64,000 bases of DNA from an uncultured Rhodospirillales bacterium (GCA_913055735.1 CAJXKD010000001.1:310001-374000); one strand, 5' to 3'. Shown: positions 1-9,720, counted from the stretch's first letter. A program made the numbers and translations. The notes: a model not told the origin generated them from the letters alone.

Positions 1-134
1 CCTATGAATTGGGTATTACACAGCGTACGGTAGAGGTCCACCGCGCCCGGGTAATGGAGAAGATGCAGGCTAAAACGGCCGCAGACCTCCTCCGCACAGT
101 CCTATCTGTCGAACCTTATTCGGGAAAACCGTAG
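1..134 (+). CDS. FixJ-type response regulator, C-terminal fragment (5' end outside window)
   Basis: Only the last 43 codons are present (frame starts at base 3, stop TAG at 132-134). The peptide reads YELGITQRTVEVHRARVMEK and continues MQAKTAADLLRTV, the recognition helix and dimer helix of the LuxR/FixJ-type HTH that ends two-component response regulators. The family binds DNA after phosphorylation of an N-terminal receiver domain, which is outside the window, so the partner kinase cannot be named. The stop codon lies in the first unit of a 21-bp tandem repeat, so the protein end (YSGKP) is repeat-derived. Family call is secure; the specific role is unknown. Confidence 0.85.
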   Translation, partial: YELGITQRTVEVHRARVMEKMQAKTAADLLRTVLSVEPYSGKP

Positions 135-179
135 CCGCGTTCGGGAAAACCGTAACCGCGTTCGGGATAAACCGACACC
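119..179. repeat. 21-bp tandem repeat, about 2.9 copies
   Basis: Units start at 119, 140 and 161. The unit is TTCGGGAAAACCGTAGCCGC plus G; unit 2 differs by one base (TAG to TAA) and unit 3 is diverged and truncated. The first unit supplies the last codons and stop of the FixJ-type regulator. Probably a small slippage-type expansion. Confidence 0.8.
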
Positions 180-211
180 AAACCATCGGTACTCCACAAT
201 GACCGCCTAAA

Positions 212-226
212 ACTACCCGGGGTAGT
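212..226. promoter_or_regulatory. Perfect palindrome, candidate operator upstream of the rpoH paralogue
   Basis: ACTACCC-G-GGGTAGT is an exact inverted repeat (7-bp arms, 1-bp centre) about 95 bp before the sigma-factor start. Related half-sites (TATCCC, GGGTA) recur at about 234-251. It could bind the FixJ-type regulator encoded just upstream, but this is inference. Confidence 0.45.
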
Positions 227-319
227 ATTTTGCTATCCCCGAAAGGGTATTGCCTACCGGCGGAGAACACGCTCAACGGGTCTTCCGCCGTCTCCAATAA
301 ACGCACTTTGGAGAGGTGA

Positions 320-1261
320 GTGGTGGCTTCAAGTTCAAGACGACCCCAGACTTTGCAAAGAAACCGGTCGGCGGGACCCGTTCCATACTCTTATGCCGAT
401 CAACCGCTCAATTCGTCGTTTTTCCGGCGGATTAAAACCTATCCCATGCTCGAGGCAGACGAAGAGCTCGACCTTATAGAACGCTGGCAAACCAAGGGAG
501 ACAGCAAGGCTTTCGAACGCTTGGTGACGAGCCATTTGCGTCTGATCGTCAAGGTCGCGACACAATTCCGCCGCTATGGCCTGCCCATCGAAGATCTGAT
601 CTCTGAAGGAAGTATCGGTCTTCTGCAGGCCATCAACCGCTTCGATCCGGAGCGTGGCTCCCGCCTCGCGACCTATGCCAAATGGTGGATACGTGCCGCG
701 ATGCAAGAACACATCATGCGGTCGTGGTCCCTGGTTCGCATCGGCACCACGGTTGGTCAGAAAAAATTGTTTTTCAACCTAAGGAAGCTGAAAGTAGAGC
801 TTTGCGGCAACTATGACAGCCCTCTCACCGCCAACCATGTCGATACCATCGTCGACCGCCTCGAGGTCTCGCCGGAAGATGTCGAATCGATGGATGTCCG
901 CATGACCCAACCCGACTTCTCCCTGAATGAGCTGGTGGTCAGCGACGAAACGACGGAATGGCAGGAATGGCTGACAGACGACACGGACAATCAGGAAACC
1001 CAGCTTGCCCACCGTGAGGAAATTGCACTTCAACGGCTGTTGCTGTCGCGCGTCCTCGATGAACTTCCGGAACGAGATCGCCGCATTTTCGTCATGCGTC
1101 GAATCGAAGAAGATCGCCCTACCTTGAATGAGATCAGCGAGATTTTCGAAATCTCACCGGAACGCGTTCGTCAGATCGAGCATGAGGTCTATAACCGAAT
1201 CTGCAGCGTCCTGAACGAATCGTCGATGTCCGCACCCCTTGCCGAACCGTTATCGGTTTAG
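320..1261 (+). CDS. rpoH: RpoH-family (sigma-32) RNA polymerase sigma factor
   Basis: 313 aa, near the usual RpoH length. Region 2 is clear (DLISEGSIGLLQAINRFDPE, then YAKWWIRAAMQEHIMRSWSLVRI). It is followed by the RpoH box QKKLFFNLRK, which separates sigma-32 from RpoD. The C-terminal region 4 HTH (TLNEISEIFEISPERVRQIE) recognises the -35 element. The region 3-4 linker is more diverged than in housekeeping RpoH, so this may be a second, specialised RpoH of the kind common in alphaproteobacteria. The start chosen is GTG at 320, with a GGAGAGG ribosome-binding site just upstream; a second GTG at 323 is possible. Confidence 0.9.
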   Translation: MVASSSRRPQTLQRNRSAGPVPYSYADQPLNSSFFRRIKTYPMLEADEELDLIERWQTKGDSKAFERLVTSHLRLIVKVATQFRRYGLPIEDLISEGSIGLLQAINRFDPERGSRLATYAKWWIRAAMQEHIMRSWSLVRIGTTVGQKKLFFNLRKLKVELCGNYDSPLTANHVDTIVDRLEVSPEDVESMDVRMTQPDFSLNELVVSDETTEWQEWLTDDTDNQETQLAHREEIALQRLLLSRVLDELPERDRRIFVMRRIEEDRPTLNEISEIFEISPERVRQIEHEVYNRICSVLNESSMSAPLAEPLSV

Positions 1262-1295
1262 CCGATCCACGGAATTAGGCGGTTAGCGGCGTAAT

Positions 1296-1333
1296 CCACT
1301 CAATTGAAATCAACTCCGGTTCCAATTGAGTGG
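1296..1333. terminator. Long inverted repeat between rpoH and psd
   Basis: CCACTCAATTG (1296-1306) and CAATTGAGTGG (1323-1333) are exact 11-bp inverted arms with a 16-bp loop, 35 bp after the sigma-factor stop. There is no T-tract on the + strand, so it may be a weak terminator, an mRNA 3' end stabiliser or an operator. Confidence 0.4.
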
Positions 1334-1424
1334 AAGCCGCTCTAGAATTAACTATAGTGCAGCGCAATTGATACCCGGCCACCGATTGCTCGGGGCAGCA
1401 TAGGTATTCCAAGCAGACGTCAGG

Positions 1425-2108
1425 ATGACCAGCACTATCCCCCCCATCAACCGCGCCGGTTGGCCCTTCATTACCGCATTCGCCATCGCTACCGTCCTTC
1501 TCGCGATCCTGTGGGAGCCGTTGGGATGGATCGGTGCCGTTCTGACCCTGTGGTGTGCCTATTTCTTTCGCGATCCCGACCGGGTGACCCCTACGCGGGA
1601 CGGGCTGGTTATCAGCCCCGCCGACGGCGTCGTGCAAATGATCGCCGACGCCGTACCGCCGCCAGAGATCGGATTGGGCGAAACGCCGCGCACCCGCGTG
1701 TCGGTGTTCATGAACGTTTTCAACGTCCATGTGAACCGAATCCCCATGGGCGGAAAGATTGTCAAGCTCGCCTATCGGCCGGGGAAATTCCTGAACGCCT
1801 CCCTGGACAAGGCGAGCGAATTCAATGAACGGCAAACGATCCATCTGCGAACCGAAGACGGTAAGGATTTCATCGTCGTTCAGATCGCGGGACTGGTCGC
1901 GCGGCGGATCAAATGCGACATTACCGAAGGCCAAGACGTAACATGCGGTAGCCGGTTCGGCTTGATCCGTTTCGGGAGCCGCGTCGATGTCTATCTGCCG
2001 GACGGCGTGACGCCGCTGGTTATCGAAGGGCAGACGACCATTGCCGGCGAAACGGTTCTCGCCGACATGTCGACGCAAGAACCGACACGGATCGGAGAAG
2101 TGCGCTGA
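1425..2108 (+). CDS. psd: Phosphatidylserine decarboxylase proenzyme
   Basis: 227 aa, the short class II bacterial/archaeal type. It decarboxylates phosphatidylserine to phosphatidylethanolamine at the inner membrane. Hydrophobic N-terminal segment at residues about 12-45. Conserved motifs: ISPADGVV and [13 protein letters not shown]. The self-processing site is in LIRFGSRVD, where cleavage before Ser creates the pyruvoyl prosthetic group of the alpha chain. The stop overlaps the start of pssA by one base (TGATG), so the two are translationally coupled and form the complete CDP-DAG to PE branch. Confidence 0.95.
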   Translation: MTSTIPPINRAGWPFITAFAIATVLLAILWEPLGWIGAVLTLWCAYFFRDPDRVTPTRDGLVISPADGVVQMIADAVPPPEIGLGETPRTRVSVFMNVFNVHVNRIPMGGKIVKLAYRPGKFLNASLDKASEFNERQTIHLRTEDGKDFIVVQIAGLVARRIKCDITEGQDVTCGSRFGLIRFGSRVDVYLPDGVTPLVIEGQTTIAGETVLADMSTQEPTRIGEVR

Positions 2109-2920
2109 TGTTCCGCCCCCGGCAAGCCAAACTGCGCGGCCTCTCATTCAACAAAATGATTCCCAACATGTTGACCATGTTGGCCTTGTGCGCCGGGCTG
2201 ACGTCGATCCGCTACGGCCTCGAGGGACGCTGGGAGCCGGCCAACGTCGCGCTTGTCTTCGCCGCCATCTTCGACGCGCTCGATGGCCGCCTGGCGCGGA
2301 TGCTGCACGGCACGTCGAAGTTCGGCGCAGAACTGGACAGCCTGTCGGATTTCGTCGGGTTCGGGGTGGCCCCGGCCGTACTGTTGTATTTGTGGACGAT
2401 GAAGGACGCGGGGCCCATCGGCTGGGTGTTGGTGCTCCTGTTCAGCGTGTGCTGCGCGCTGCGGCTCGCCCGCTTCAATACAAACATCGACGAACCGGAA
2501 TTGCCGCCCTGGGCAAAAAATTACTTCACCGGCGTGCCCGCGCCAGCTGGCGCCGGACTTGTGATGCTTCCCATGATCCTGTCGTTCCAGATGGAAAGCG
2601 ATTTCGTCCGCGAACCCGCCGTGGTGGCCTTGTTCATCATTGCCGTCGCCGGACTATTGATCAGTAAACTGCCGACCTATTCATTCAAGAACATCCGGGT
2701 GCAACACCGCTTCGTGCTGCTGACCATGTTAATCGTCGGCGCGATTGCCGCCCTCAGCGTCAGCGCGCCGTGGCTGACGCTCACGGTGATCCTGGTTGCC
2801 TATATCTGTACGCTGCCCTTCGGCCTCAGATCCTATCGGCGCCTCGAACGCGAGGCCGCGCAACTGAAGAAGGGCGGCGGCATTCCCGCCGCGGTCCGCG
2901 ACGAAGACGATACGGAATAA
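2108..2920 (+). CDS. pssA: CDP-diacylglycerol-serine O-phosphatidyltransferase
   Basis: 270 aa polytopic membrane enzyme that makes phosphatidylserine from CDP-diacylglycerol and serine. The CDP-alcohol phosphotransferase signature D-G-x2-A-R-x8-G-x3-D-x3-D is present as DALDGRLARM, then GAELDSLSD at about residues 56-79. About eight hydrophobic segments follow, with a charged C-terminal tail. It overlaps psd by one base. The next gene is convergent, leaving only 6 bp between stop codons. Confidence 0.95.
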   Translation: MFRPRQAKLRGLSFNKMIPNMLTMLALCAGLTSIRYGLEGRWEPANVALVFAAIFDALDGRLARMLHGTSKFGAELDSLSDFVGFGVAPAVLLYLWTMKDAGPIGWVLVLLFSVCCALRLARFNTNIDEPELPPWAKNYFTGVPAPAGAGLVMLPMILSFQMESDFVREPAVVALFIIAVAGLLISKLPTYSFKNIRVQHRFVLLTMLIVGAIAALSVSAPWLTLTVILVAYICTLPFGLRSYRRLEREAAQLKKGGGIPAAVRDEDDTE

Positions 2921-2926
2921 GCGCCG

Positions 2927-4651
2927 CTAATCCCTTTTCGGCGTATCTTCGAGCATGACGTTGATGATCGCGCTGCGGCCTTCCTTGACCGCCGCCATGC
3001 CTTCCTGCAACGCACCCGGCAACTCCGCCATGGTTTCGACGCGCTTGCCGAACCCGCCGAAAAGCTTGGGAAGGTCCGAATATTCGAGGTCGGTCAGCGG
3101 GCGCCCGTAGAAAATGTCATTCGCCGCGGCGACACCATCCGGGTAATAGGCGTGGTGCTCCTTCTGCATGGCGACATAGCCGGCATTGTTATTGACGACG
3201 ATGAGGATGGGCAAGCCGGCATGCTGCGACAGGGCCAACGATTGCAGCACCGGATTGTACATGAACGACCCGTCGCCGATGACCAGCGCAACGGGACGGT
3301 CTTGCGTGCTGTCCTTGGCCGCCATCTTGACGCCGAGCGCAACACCAAGCCCCTGGCCGAGGCCGCCCTGCACCCGGAAATAGCTTTGCGGCCCCTTGTT
3401 CTGAAGATGGGCGAGCATGATGCCGCGATGGGTGATGGTTTCATCGACATAGATGGTGTCCTCGGGCAATGCCTCGCCGAGGGTCGAGATCAACGCTAAC
3501 GGCGTGATCGATTTTTTTGCCTGGTCGGCGTCGGTCGCCGCCTTGTTCTTAGCCACCAAGGCATCATGCGCCTTCGCCCATTCCTTGCCGCGCGCCTCGA
3601 CCGCCGATTTGTCGATCCCGGCGGCGCCGACCGCCTCGGCCAACGCCTTCATGGTCAGCGCCGCATCACCTTCGAGGAAGATATCGGCGTCGCTGATGTG
3701 CATGACCAAATGCGGCTTGAAGGGGGTTTCATCGATGGCAACCACGGTCGCGTTGGCGGGCCGCTTGTTGGACGGATACCAGGGCGACCGCGACCGCACC
3801 GTCAGAATGAGGTCGGCTTCGTCCAGGCAATCGGGGCGCCCCGCGCCGAGATGCAGCGGATGATCCTTCGGGAAGTTGGCATAGTCGGACCAACGCGGCT
3901 CGACCACGGCGATGGATAATAATTCGGCAAGCTCGACGAGGGCGTCGTAGCCTTCGACATCGCGGCCGCTCGCCTCGGCGACCACGACCGGTTTTTTGGC
4001 CTTCGCCAACAAGGCCGCAACACGCTCGATGTCGGCCGCGGCGGGCACCGGTTTAGGTGCCGGCGGCACGTTGCGTACATCGGCAGGCGGGGTCCAGTCG
4101 CCAAGCTGGGTTTCTATGGGCACCGACATATAAACGGGGCCCGCGGGCGTCCTCTGCGCCATTTCACCGGCGGCGACCAACTGGGGAAAGAGGGTTTCGG
4201 TACTTGTCGCCTTGTAAGCCCATTTGGTGATGGGCTCGGCCAGCCGGTACGGTCCACCGACGACGCTGAGGCTCGATTGCCACTGCGGGCCGGGCTCAAA
4301 TCCTTCGCGCTCGCCATAGGTGAGCGATTCACCCGAGACGACGACCATGGGAATACCCTGCCGCTGCGCCGCATCGATGCCCATGGCACCCTGCAAAAGG
4401 CCAACGCCCGTGTGCAGCATTACCGCCTGCATGCGGCCCGTATACGCCGTGTACCCGATGGCGAGATCGACGGCGAGGGTCTCGTGCGCACAACTGAAAT
4501 AGGTCGGGCCCTTGGTGTTCGACACCTTCTGGCGCGCGAAGGCTTCCCAGACGGAGCCCCATTCGGAACCGGGAGAGGCCATCACGTAATCGACATCCAG
4601 GGCGCGGAACGCCTGTACCACGGCTTCGCCGCCATCAACGTAATTCTTCAC
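2927..4651 (-). CDS. Thiamine diphosphate-dependent enzyme, acetolactate synthase/benzoylformate decarboxylase-like
   Basis: 574 aa, full length for the family. N-terminal PYR domain has the catalytic glutamate in CAHETLAVDLAIGYTAY. The central domain is at about 200-330. The C-terminal PP domain carries the ThDP/Mg motif GDGSFMYNP, with the NNNAGY end about 24 residues later. The start is GTG at 4651, preceded by a strong GGAGGAG. Members act on 2-keto acids (carboligation or decarboxylation), and the substrate cannot be read from sequence. There is no small regulatory subunit next to it, which argues against a housekeeping acetolactate synthase. It is an isolated gene. Confidence 0.85.
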   Translation of the reverse strand: MKNYVDGGEAVVQAFRALDVDYVMASPGSEWGSVWEAFARQKVSNTKGPTYFSCAHETLAVDLAIGYTAYTGRMQAVMLHTGVGLLQGAMGIDAAQRQGIPMVVVSGESLTYGEREGFEPGPQWQSSLSVVGGPYRLAEPITKWAYKATSTETLFPQLVAAGEMAQRTPAGPVYMSVPIETQLGDWTPPADVRNVPPAPKPVPAAADIERVAALLAKAKKPVVVAEASGRDVEGYDALVELAELLSIAVVEPRWSDYANFPKDHPLHLGAGRPDCLDEADLILTVRSRSPWYPSNKRPANATVVAIDETPFKPHLVMHISDADIFLEGDAALTMKALAEAVGAAGIDKSAVEARGKEWAKAHDALVAKNKAATDADQAKKSITPLALISTLGEALPEDTIYVDETITHRGIMLAHLQNKGPQSYFRVQGGLGQGLGVALGVKMAAKDSTQDRPVALVIGDGSFMYNPVLQSLALSQHAGLPILIVVNNNAGYVAMQKEHHAYYPDGVAAANDIFYGRPLTDLEYSDLPKLFGGFGKRVETMAELPGALQEGMAAVKEGRSAIINVMLEDTPKRD

Positions 4652-4795
4652 GGGTCTCTCCTCCGTCGGCTGATCGTTTTATTGCCTATAGGCTTATGGC
4701 TTTTCGCCAATTCGAAACGGGCAGCAGGATGCCCCGGCGCTTCAGGATGCGCAAACCCAATATTAATCCGGATTATTGAAAGGGTTATTCGCCAC

Positions 4796-7700
4796 TCATT
4801 CCGCAGGCGCCGGACTACCGCCGGATGCCTTCGCGGCTTTCTTGGCGGCCTTGCGCTCACGGCGGCGCTGTTTCCAAGCTTGAACGTTGGCGCGCACCAT
4901 GAGCGCCGACGGCGTCACAACCAAGGTCAACACGGTAGCGAAGGCCAGGCCGAATACGATGGCCGAGGAGAGTTGCGTCCACCATTGGGTCGAGGGCGCT
5001 CCGACGGAGACGTCACGGGTCACCAGATCGATATTGACGCCGAGCACCATGGGCATGAGACCCAGGATGGTGGTGATGGTGGTGAGCAGCACCGGCCGGA
5101 GACGCTGCGCGCCGGTGCGGATGATCGCCTCCATGGGATCGGAAACAGCTTTCCGGATATGATCGAAGGTATCGATGAGCACGATGTTGTTGTTCACCAC
5201 AATACCCGCCAGCGCGATGACGCCGATGCCGCTCATGACGATGCCGAAAGGCTGATTGAAGATCAGCAAGCCGATAAACACGCCGATGGTCGACATGATC
5301 ACCGCCGACAGGATCAGCCCCGCCGAATAGAAGCTGTTGAACTGGGTCACCAGAATGATCGCCATGATGAACAGGGCGACACCGAAAGCCCGCGACAGGA
5401 AGGAGGCCGCCTTTTGCTGCTCTTCATCTTCGCCCTTGAAGACGATATCGACGCGCGGATCTATGTTTTGCGTCGACAGCCAGGTCTGGATCTGGCGCAC
5501 CTTGGTGTCGGCGAGCACGCCTTCGTCCACGTCCGCCTTCACCCAAAGGGTCCGCTTGCCGTCGACACGGGTTACCGTGCCGACACGGGGGCGCGCACTT
5601 CGTTTAATGAAGTTACTGAGCGGCACGAGCCCCTGATCGGTCTGAATGCGGATGTGATCGAGCTGCTTGATGGTGCGGTATTCCTCGGGGTAGCGGATCC
5701 GGAGATCGACCGACTCGCGGCTGTCGTCGGGCCGGTACTCATCGACCTTGATGCCGGTGGTTATCAACTGCACCGCCTGCCCGACCGATTGCACGTTGGC
5801 CCCGAACTTGGCGGCTTGCGCCCGGTCGACCGTGATCTCCCATTCGATGCCCGGCAGCGGCAGCGTATCCTCGACATTGATCACGCCGTCCATGCCTTCG
5901 ATGTATGTCCGGAAACGGTCGGCAAGAGGCGGCAACAACTCGGGAACGCGGGACGATAGTTGGACCTGGATGGGCTTGCCGACAGGCGGGCCCTGCTCCT
6001 CCTTGCGCGCGTTCACATGGATGCCTGCGATATCGGCGGTGCGCGCATTGATATCGGCGAGGAGCTCCTTTGCCGGACGCCGTGTCCGCCAATCGGCGAG
6101 TTCGAGATTGACCGTGCCGATGATGTCCTCGGCCTCCTGGCTGTCTTCGGACCGGCCGGTGCGGCTATAGACCGTCTTGAAGCCGTCCATGTCGAGAATA
6201 CGCGCCTCGACCTCGCGCATCAGCGCGTCTTTCTCATAAATGGACAAATTGCCGCGCGCGCGGACCTGCACCGCCAGATTATCGGGCTCGATCTCGGGGA
6301 AAAATTCGACGCCGTTGCCGTGGTTGGCGTAGTACCACTGCACGCCGATCAGCAAGGCCACGGCGAGCATCAGAATCTTGGCCGGGTGACGCAATGCGAA
6401 TTTCAATAGACCGATATAGCGCCCGGTAAATCCGCCGACGCTATCGATATCGCCCGTCTCGCCGGCGCGCACCGCGGCAAGCGTCTTTTCGTCGATGATA
6501 CCCGGCCGGCCGAAATAGGCGCCGAGGGTCGGTACGAAGATCAGCGCCATCAAGAGAGACGCCGCCAGGGTGGCGATCAGCGTCAGCGGCATGAACTTCA
6601 TGAACTCACCGACAACGCCGGGCCAAAACAGAAGCGGCAGGAAGGCGGCCAAGGTCGTCGCTGTCGAGGCGATGATGGGCCATGCCATACGCTTTGCCGC
6701 CTCGCCGTAAGCCTGCTTGCGCGGCGCCCCGTCAATCATACGGCGGTCGGCGAACTCGGTGACGACAATGGCGCCGTCGACAAGCATGCCGACGGCAAGG
6801 ATGAGGCTGAACAACACGACGATGTTGAGGGTGAGGCCGAAGCCCGCCAACACCAGAATGCCGATCAGGAACGAGCCGGGAATGGCAACACCGACCAGCC
6901 CCGCCGAGCGGATGCCGAGCGCGGCAACGATGATCACCATCACCAGGATCACGGCACTTAACACGTTGTTCTGCAGATCGGTCAGGATCTGGCGTGTCAC
7001 GTCGGACTTGTCCTGCGAGAAGCTCACCTGCACCGCTTCCTGTAGGGCCGGCGGCCAGGTCTCGAGTTCCTCGGCAACGATTTCACGGACCCGGCTGTTG
7101 TTTGCAAGAATGTTTTCACCGGTGCGCTTGGATACTTCCAAAGCGATGGCGCGTGTACCGCCGACACGCGCAAAACCCTCCGGGTCTTTGAACGATTTGC
7201 GCACCTCGGCAACGTCGCGCACGCGGATGGTGGAATCTCCATCGACCAGCAATGGCAGGTTCATGATATCCGGTGTCGATTCGAACACGCCCGGCACCTT
7301 AACCGAGAAGCGGCCGCGCCCCGTATCCTGGGCCCCGGCGGCGACCAGCAGGTTGTTCGAGGTCACCATCTGGGTCACGGTCTCCAGGGTGAAACCGTAG
7401 CTCTCCAGCTTCACGGGATCGATGATGATCTCCACCAGTTCGTCGCGTTCGCCGACGATCTCCGCCTTGAGGACGCTCGGAACACTTTCGATGCTGTCCT
7501 GGAGATCGCGCGCGAGTTGGAGGAGCTTTCGTTCGGTGATATCGCCCGACAAAATAACGACGATCACCGGAAACAGACTGAAATTGACCTCCGACACGGT
7601 CGGCTCGTCGGTTTCCTCCGGCAGTTCCGGCTTGGCGCGGTCGAGCTTCTCGCGGACGTCATCCATGGCCTTGTCGGCATCGAATCCGGCCTCGAATTCC

Positions 7701-7984
7701 AACGTGACATACGCGCCGCCTTCATAGCCGGTGGATTTCATCTCCTTGATGCCTTCGATGATCCGCAGCTCGTCCTCGATAGGCCGGACGATCAAACGCT
7801 CGGCATCTTCCGGAGAAATACCGTCATGGGTGGCACGAACGACAATGATCGGGATGTTGATGTCGGGATCGGATTCCTTCGGGATATCGACATAGGCGAC
7901 GGAGCCCGCGATCAGAATCAACAGGAGCGTCGCGATAACCGTCCGCGACCGATTTAATGCGGCGTCGATAACTCCACCGGTCAC
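4796..7984 (-). CDS. RND efflux transporter permease (AcrB/HAE-like)
   Basis: About 1062 aa. An N-terminal membrane helix (NRSRTVIATLLLILIAG) is followed by a periplasmic porter loop with the typical ESDPDINIPIIVV start. Then comes the first block of helices, with the proton-relay region GMLVDGAIVVTEF, a second porter loop, and the final helix bundle with GIVVNNNIVLID. I chose GTG 7984, one base after the stop of the fusion-protein gene, rather than a longer reading that would overlap it; GGGAA precedes it. It works with the adjacent membrane fusion protein and an outer-membrane channel not encoded here. Substrate unknown. Confidence 0.92.
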   Translation of the reverse strand: MTGGVIDAALNRSRTVIATLLLILIAGSVAYVDIPKESDPDINIPIIVVRATHDGISPEDAERLIVRPIEDELRIIEGIKEMKSTGYEGGAYVTLEFEAGFDADKAMDDVREKLDRAKPELPEETDEPTVSEVNFSLFPVIVVILSGDITERKLLQLARDLQDSIESVPSVLKAEIVGERDELVEIIIDPVKLESYGFTLETVTQMVTSNNLLVAAGAQDTGRGRFSVKVPGVFESTPDIMNLPLLVDGDSTIRVRDVAEVRKSFKDPEGFARVGGTRAIALEVSKRTGENILANNSRVREIVAEELETWPPALQEAVQVSFSQDKSDVTRQILTDLQNNVLSAVILVMVIIVAALGIRSAGLVGVAIPGSFLIGILVLAGFGLTLNIVVLFSLILAVGMLVDGAIVVTEFADRRMIDGAPRKQAYGEAAKRMAWPIIASTATTLAAFLPLLFWPGVVGEFMKFMPLTLIATLAASLLMALIFVPTLGAYFGRPGIIDEKTLAAVRAGETGDIDSVGGFTGRYIGLLKFALRHPAKILMLAVALLIGVQWYYANHGNGVEFFPEIEPDNLAVQVRARGNLSIYEKDALMREVEARILDMDGFKTVYSRTGRSEDSQEAEDIIGTVNLELADWRTRRPAKELLADINARTADIAGIHVNARKEEQGPPVGKPIQVQLSSRVPELLPPLADRFRTYIEGMDGVINVEDTLPLPGIEWEITVDRAQAAKFGANVQSVGQAVQLITTGIKVDEYRPDDSRESVDLRIRYPEEYRTIKQLDHIRIQTDQGLVPLSNFIKRSARPRVGTVTRVDGKRTLWVKADVDEGVLADTKVRQIQTWLSTQNIDPRVDIVFKGEDEEQQKAASFLSRAFGVALFIMAIILVTQFNSFYSAGLILSAVIMSTIGVFIGLLIFNQPFGIVMSGIGVIALAGIVVNNNIVLIDTFDHIRKAVSDPMEAIIRTGAQRLRPVLLTTITTILGLMPMVLGVNIDLVTRDVSVGAPSTQWWTQLSSAIVFGLAFATVLTLVVTPSALMVRANVQAWKQRRRERKAAKKAAKASGGSPAPAE

Positions 7985-7985
7985 T

Positions 7986-9098
7986 TTAGGATTCCCTGTC
8001 CTCAAGCTTGCTGACGGGGGCGCCGTCGCGCGGCACGGCAACCACTTTTTGTCCCGGCTGCACAAACTCCTGACCCACGGTGATGAGGGTCAAACGCTCC
8101 GGCAATCCGCCAAGCCACATGCCGTCCGCGGTGTCGTCTAGAATCTCGACGGGATAGAAGCGGACGATGTTATCCGCATCGACCGCCTTGATGCCGACGA
8201 CGCCTGTGTCCGACAAGGTCAGAACCGCGGGCGACACGATATGCGCCATCGCCGTATCAAGGTTGAGACGCAGTTCAGCCGTCACCCCGTCGACGACCGC
8301 ATGATCGCTGTTCTCTGCCTCCATCTCGATCTCGAAGGTCCGCGTCGTGCCGGACGCCACCGACGACACATAACGGATGCGGCCCGTAATTTCGTGCCCC
8401 GTGACGAGTTTTGCCACCGCCCGGGCACCGACATGGATATGAGCGACCTCCTGCTCGGTCACGCTGCCGACCACCAGAATGGGCGTCAGATCGACCACCG
8501 TCGCCACCGGATCACCGACATCGAGGAAATCGCCGATCTCCACCGGCCGCGCGTTCAACACACCATCGAAAGGCGCGCGAACGGTCGTGTGAGAGATATC
8601 GATCTCGATCCGCTCCAGCTGCGCTTTCGCGGCGTCAAGCAGTGCCGCCGATTGCGCCAACTGCGTTTTGGAACGGAAGTTTCGATCCGACAGTTCCTTG
8701 GCCGCCTGGTATTCGATCGCCCGCTGGCTGACGAGCGCCTTGGCCTCGCGCAATCTGGCATCACGATCTTCGTTAGAGAGAAGAACGATGACGTCTCCCT
8801 CCTTCACGGCGTCGCCCTTGGTGGCGCCGACCTTCACCACGCGGCCCGAGGTCTGGGCCTTGAGGCTTACGGAGCGGGAAGCTTCGGTACGACCAAGCAG
8901 CACGAGTTGATTGACACGATCCTGCGCGACCGAATTGAGGACACGCACCTTGGGCAAGGGCGTTGTCTTCTTGGCCGACGCGATTTCGGCGCTTTGCGGT
9001 GCAGTCGGCTGAGGCGCCTGCTCGCCAAGAAACCCGGAGCCGATCCACCCGGCGACGCCGACCGCCAGAACAAAGGCAATGATATATGACTTACGCAT
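7986..9098 (-). CDS. RND efflux periplasmic adaptor (membrane fusion protein)
   Basis: 370 aa. One N-terminal membrane anchor (IIAFVLAVGVAGWIGSGFL) is followed by a biotinyl-lipoyl-like half-motif (SGRVVKVGATKGDAVKEGD), a coiled-coil hairpin at about 105-165 and the second lipoyl half (VRAPFDGVLNARPVEIGDF). A beta-barrel and membrane-proximal domain follow. It bridges the RND pump to an outer-membrane channel. Its start overlaps the padR stop (TGATG) and the pump gene follows after one base, so all three are one operon. Confidence 0.93.
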   Translation of the reverse strand: MRKSYIIAFVLAVGVAGWIGSGFLGEQAPQPTAPQSAEIASAKKTTPLPKVRVLNSVAQDRVNQLVLLGRTEASRSVSLKAQTSGRVVKVGATKGDAVKEGDVIVLLSNEDRDARLREAKALVSQRAIEYQAAKELSDRNFRSKTQLAQSAALLDAAKAQLERIEIDISHTTVRAPFDGVLNARPVEIGDFLDVGDPVATVVDLTPILVVGSVTEQEVAHIHVGARAVAKLVTGHEITGRIRYVSSVASGTTRTFEIEMEAENSDHAVVDGVTAELRLNLDTAMAHIVSPAVLTLSDTGVVGIKAVDADNIVRFYPVEILDDTADGMWLGGLPERLTLITVGQEFVQPGQKVVAVPRDGAPVSKLEDRES

Positions 9099-9658
9099 CA
9101 GGCGCCTCCAGCGGCACGTTTTTTAGATTGTTCAGGTTCACCGGATTGCTCGCCGAGGAAAACATCTGCGCCCTTTTCCAAATAGTCGAGGGCGGTTTCA
9201 TAGAGAGCGACGCCTAACCCGTGAATGAACTGCCGTTCGGCCGGCGCGTCGGACACATCGGTTTCGTGCAAACAGCGGAGCTTGTCACGAAACTGATCGA
9301 TATAGCTTTCGAAAACGAGATCTTTCTGCCGCGGATCGAGGAGGTGTCCAAAGAACATCATGGTCGCCATATCCGACCGGATGTGGTCCTTGGCCGGCAC
9401 GGTGTGAAGCTGCTTGTGCAATGACGCGCGACCCGCTTCGGTCAGGCTATAGACCTTCTTGGCGGGTCGGCCGACCTGTTCCATCTCCTGACAGGTGACG
9501 TAGCCGTCCTCGAGCAGGCTGTTGAGTGCCGGATAGATCGAGCCGAACCCGGCGTCGTAGAAATGGCTAAACGGCCCTTCTTCGAACATCTTTTTGATTT
9601 CATAGCCGCTGGCGTCGCCGAGGCTCAGCGCGCCGAGGCAGAGGGTCTTGGTATCCAT
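9098..9658 (-). CDS. PadR-family transcriptional regulator of the efflux operon
   Basis: 186 aa from the ATG at 9658. A winged-helix domain at residues 1-85 (GYEIKKMFEEG, then SIYPALNSLLEDGYVTC) is followed by a C-terminal helical dimerisation domain (PadR C-terminal Vir-type, about 95-175). The family usually represses adjacent detoxification or efflux genes and releases DNA on binding phenolics or drugs. A longer start at 9700 is open, but it lies closer to the palindromic promoter region and lacks family similarity. Being first gene of the operon suggests autoregulation. Confidence 0.9.
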   Translation of the reverse strand: MDTKTLCLGALSLGDASGYEIKKMFEEGPFSHFYDAGFGSIYPALNSLLEDGYVTCQEMEQVGRPAKKVYSLTEAGRASLHKQLHTVPAKDHIRSDMATMMFFGHLLDPRQKDLVFESYIDQFRDKLRCLHETDVSDAPAERQFIHGLGVALYETALDYLEKGADVFLGEQSGEPEQSKKRAAGGA

Positions 9659-9720
9659 GGCAAAGCCTATCTCTATTCGAGGCCCTAATTTCCACCTCAT
9701 TCGAGGGCATATCTCGGGCC

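Noticed and set aside
4277..5959. A 560-codon plus-strand open frame opposite the ThDP enzyme and RND pump
   Set aside because: Antisense shadow of two well-recognised genes, with unnatural composition and no ribosome-binding site.
4796..8065. RND pump start at 8065
   Set aside because: Would overlap the adaptor gene by 80 bp; GTG 7984 follows its stop by one base and matches the usual N-terminus.
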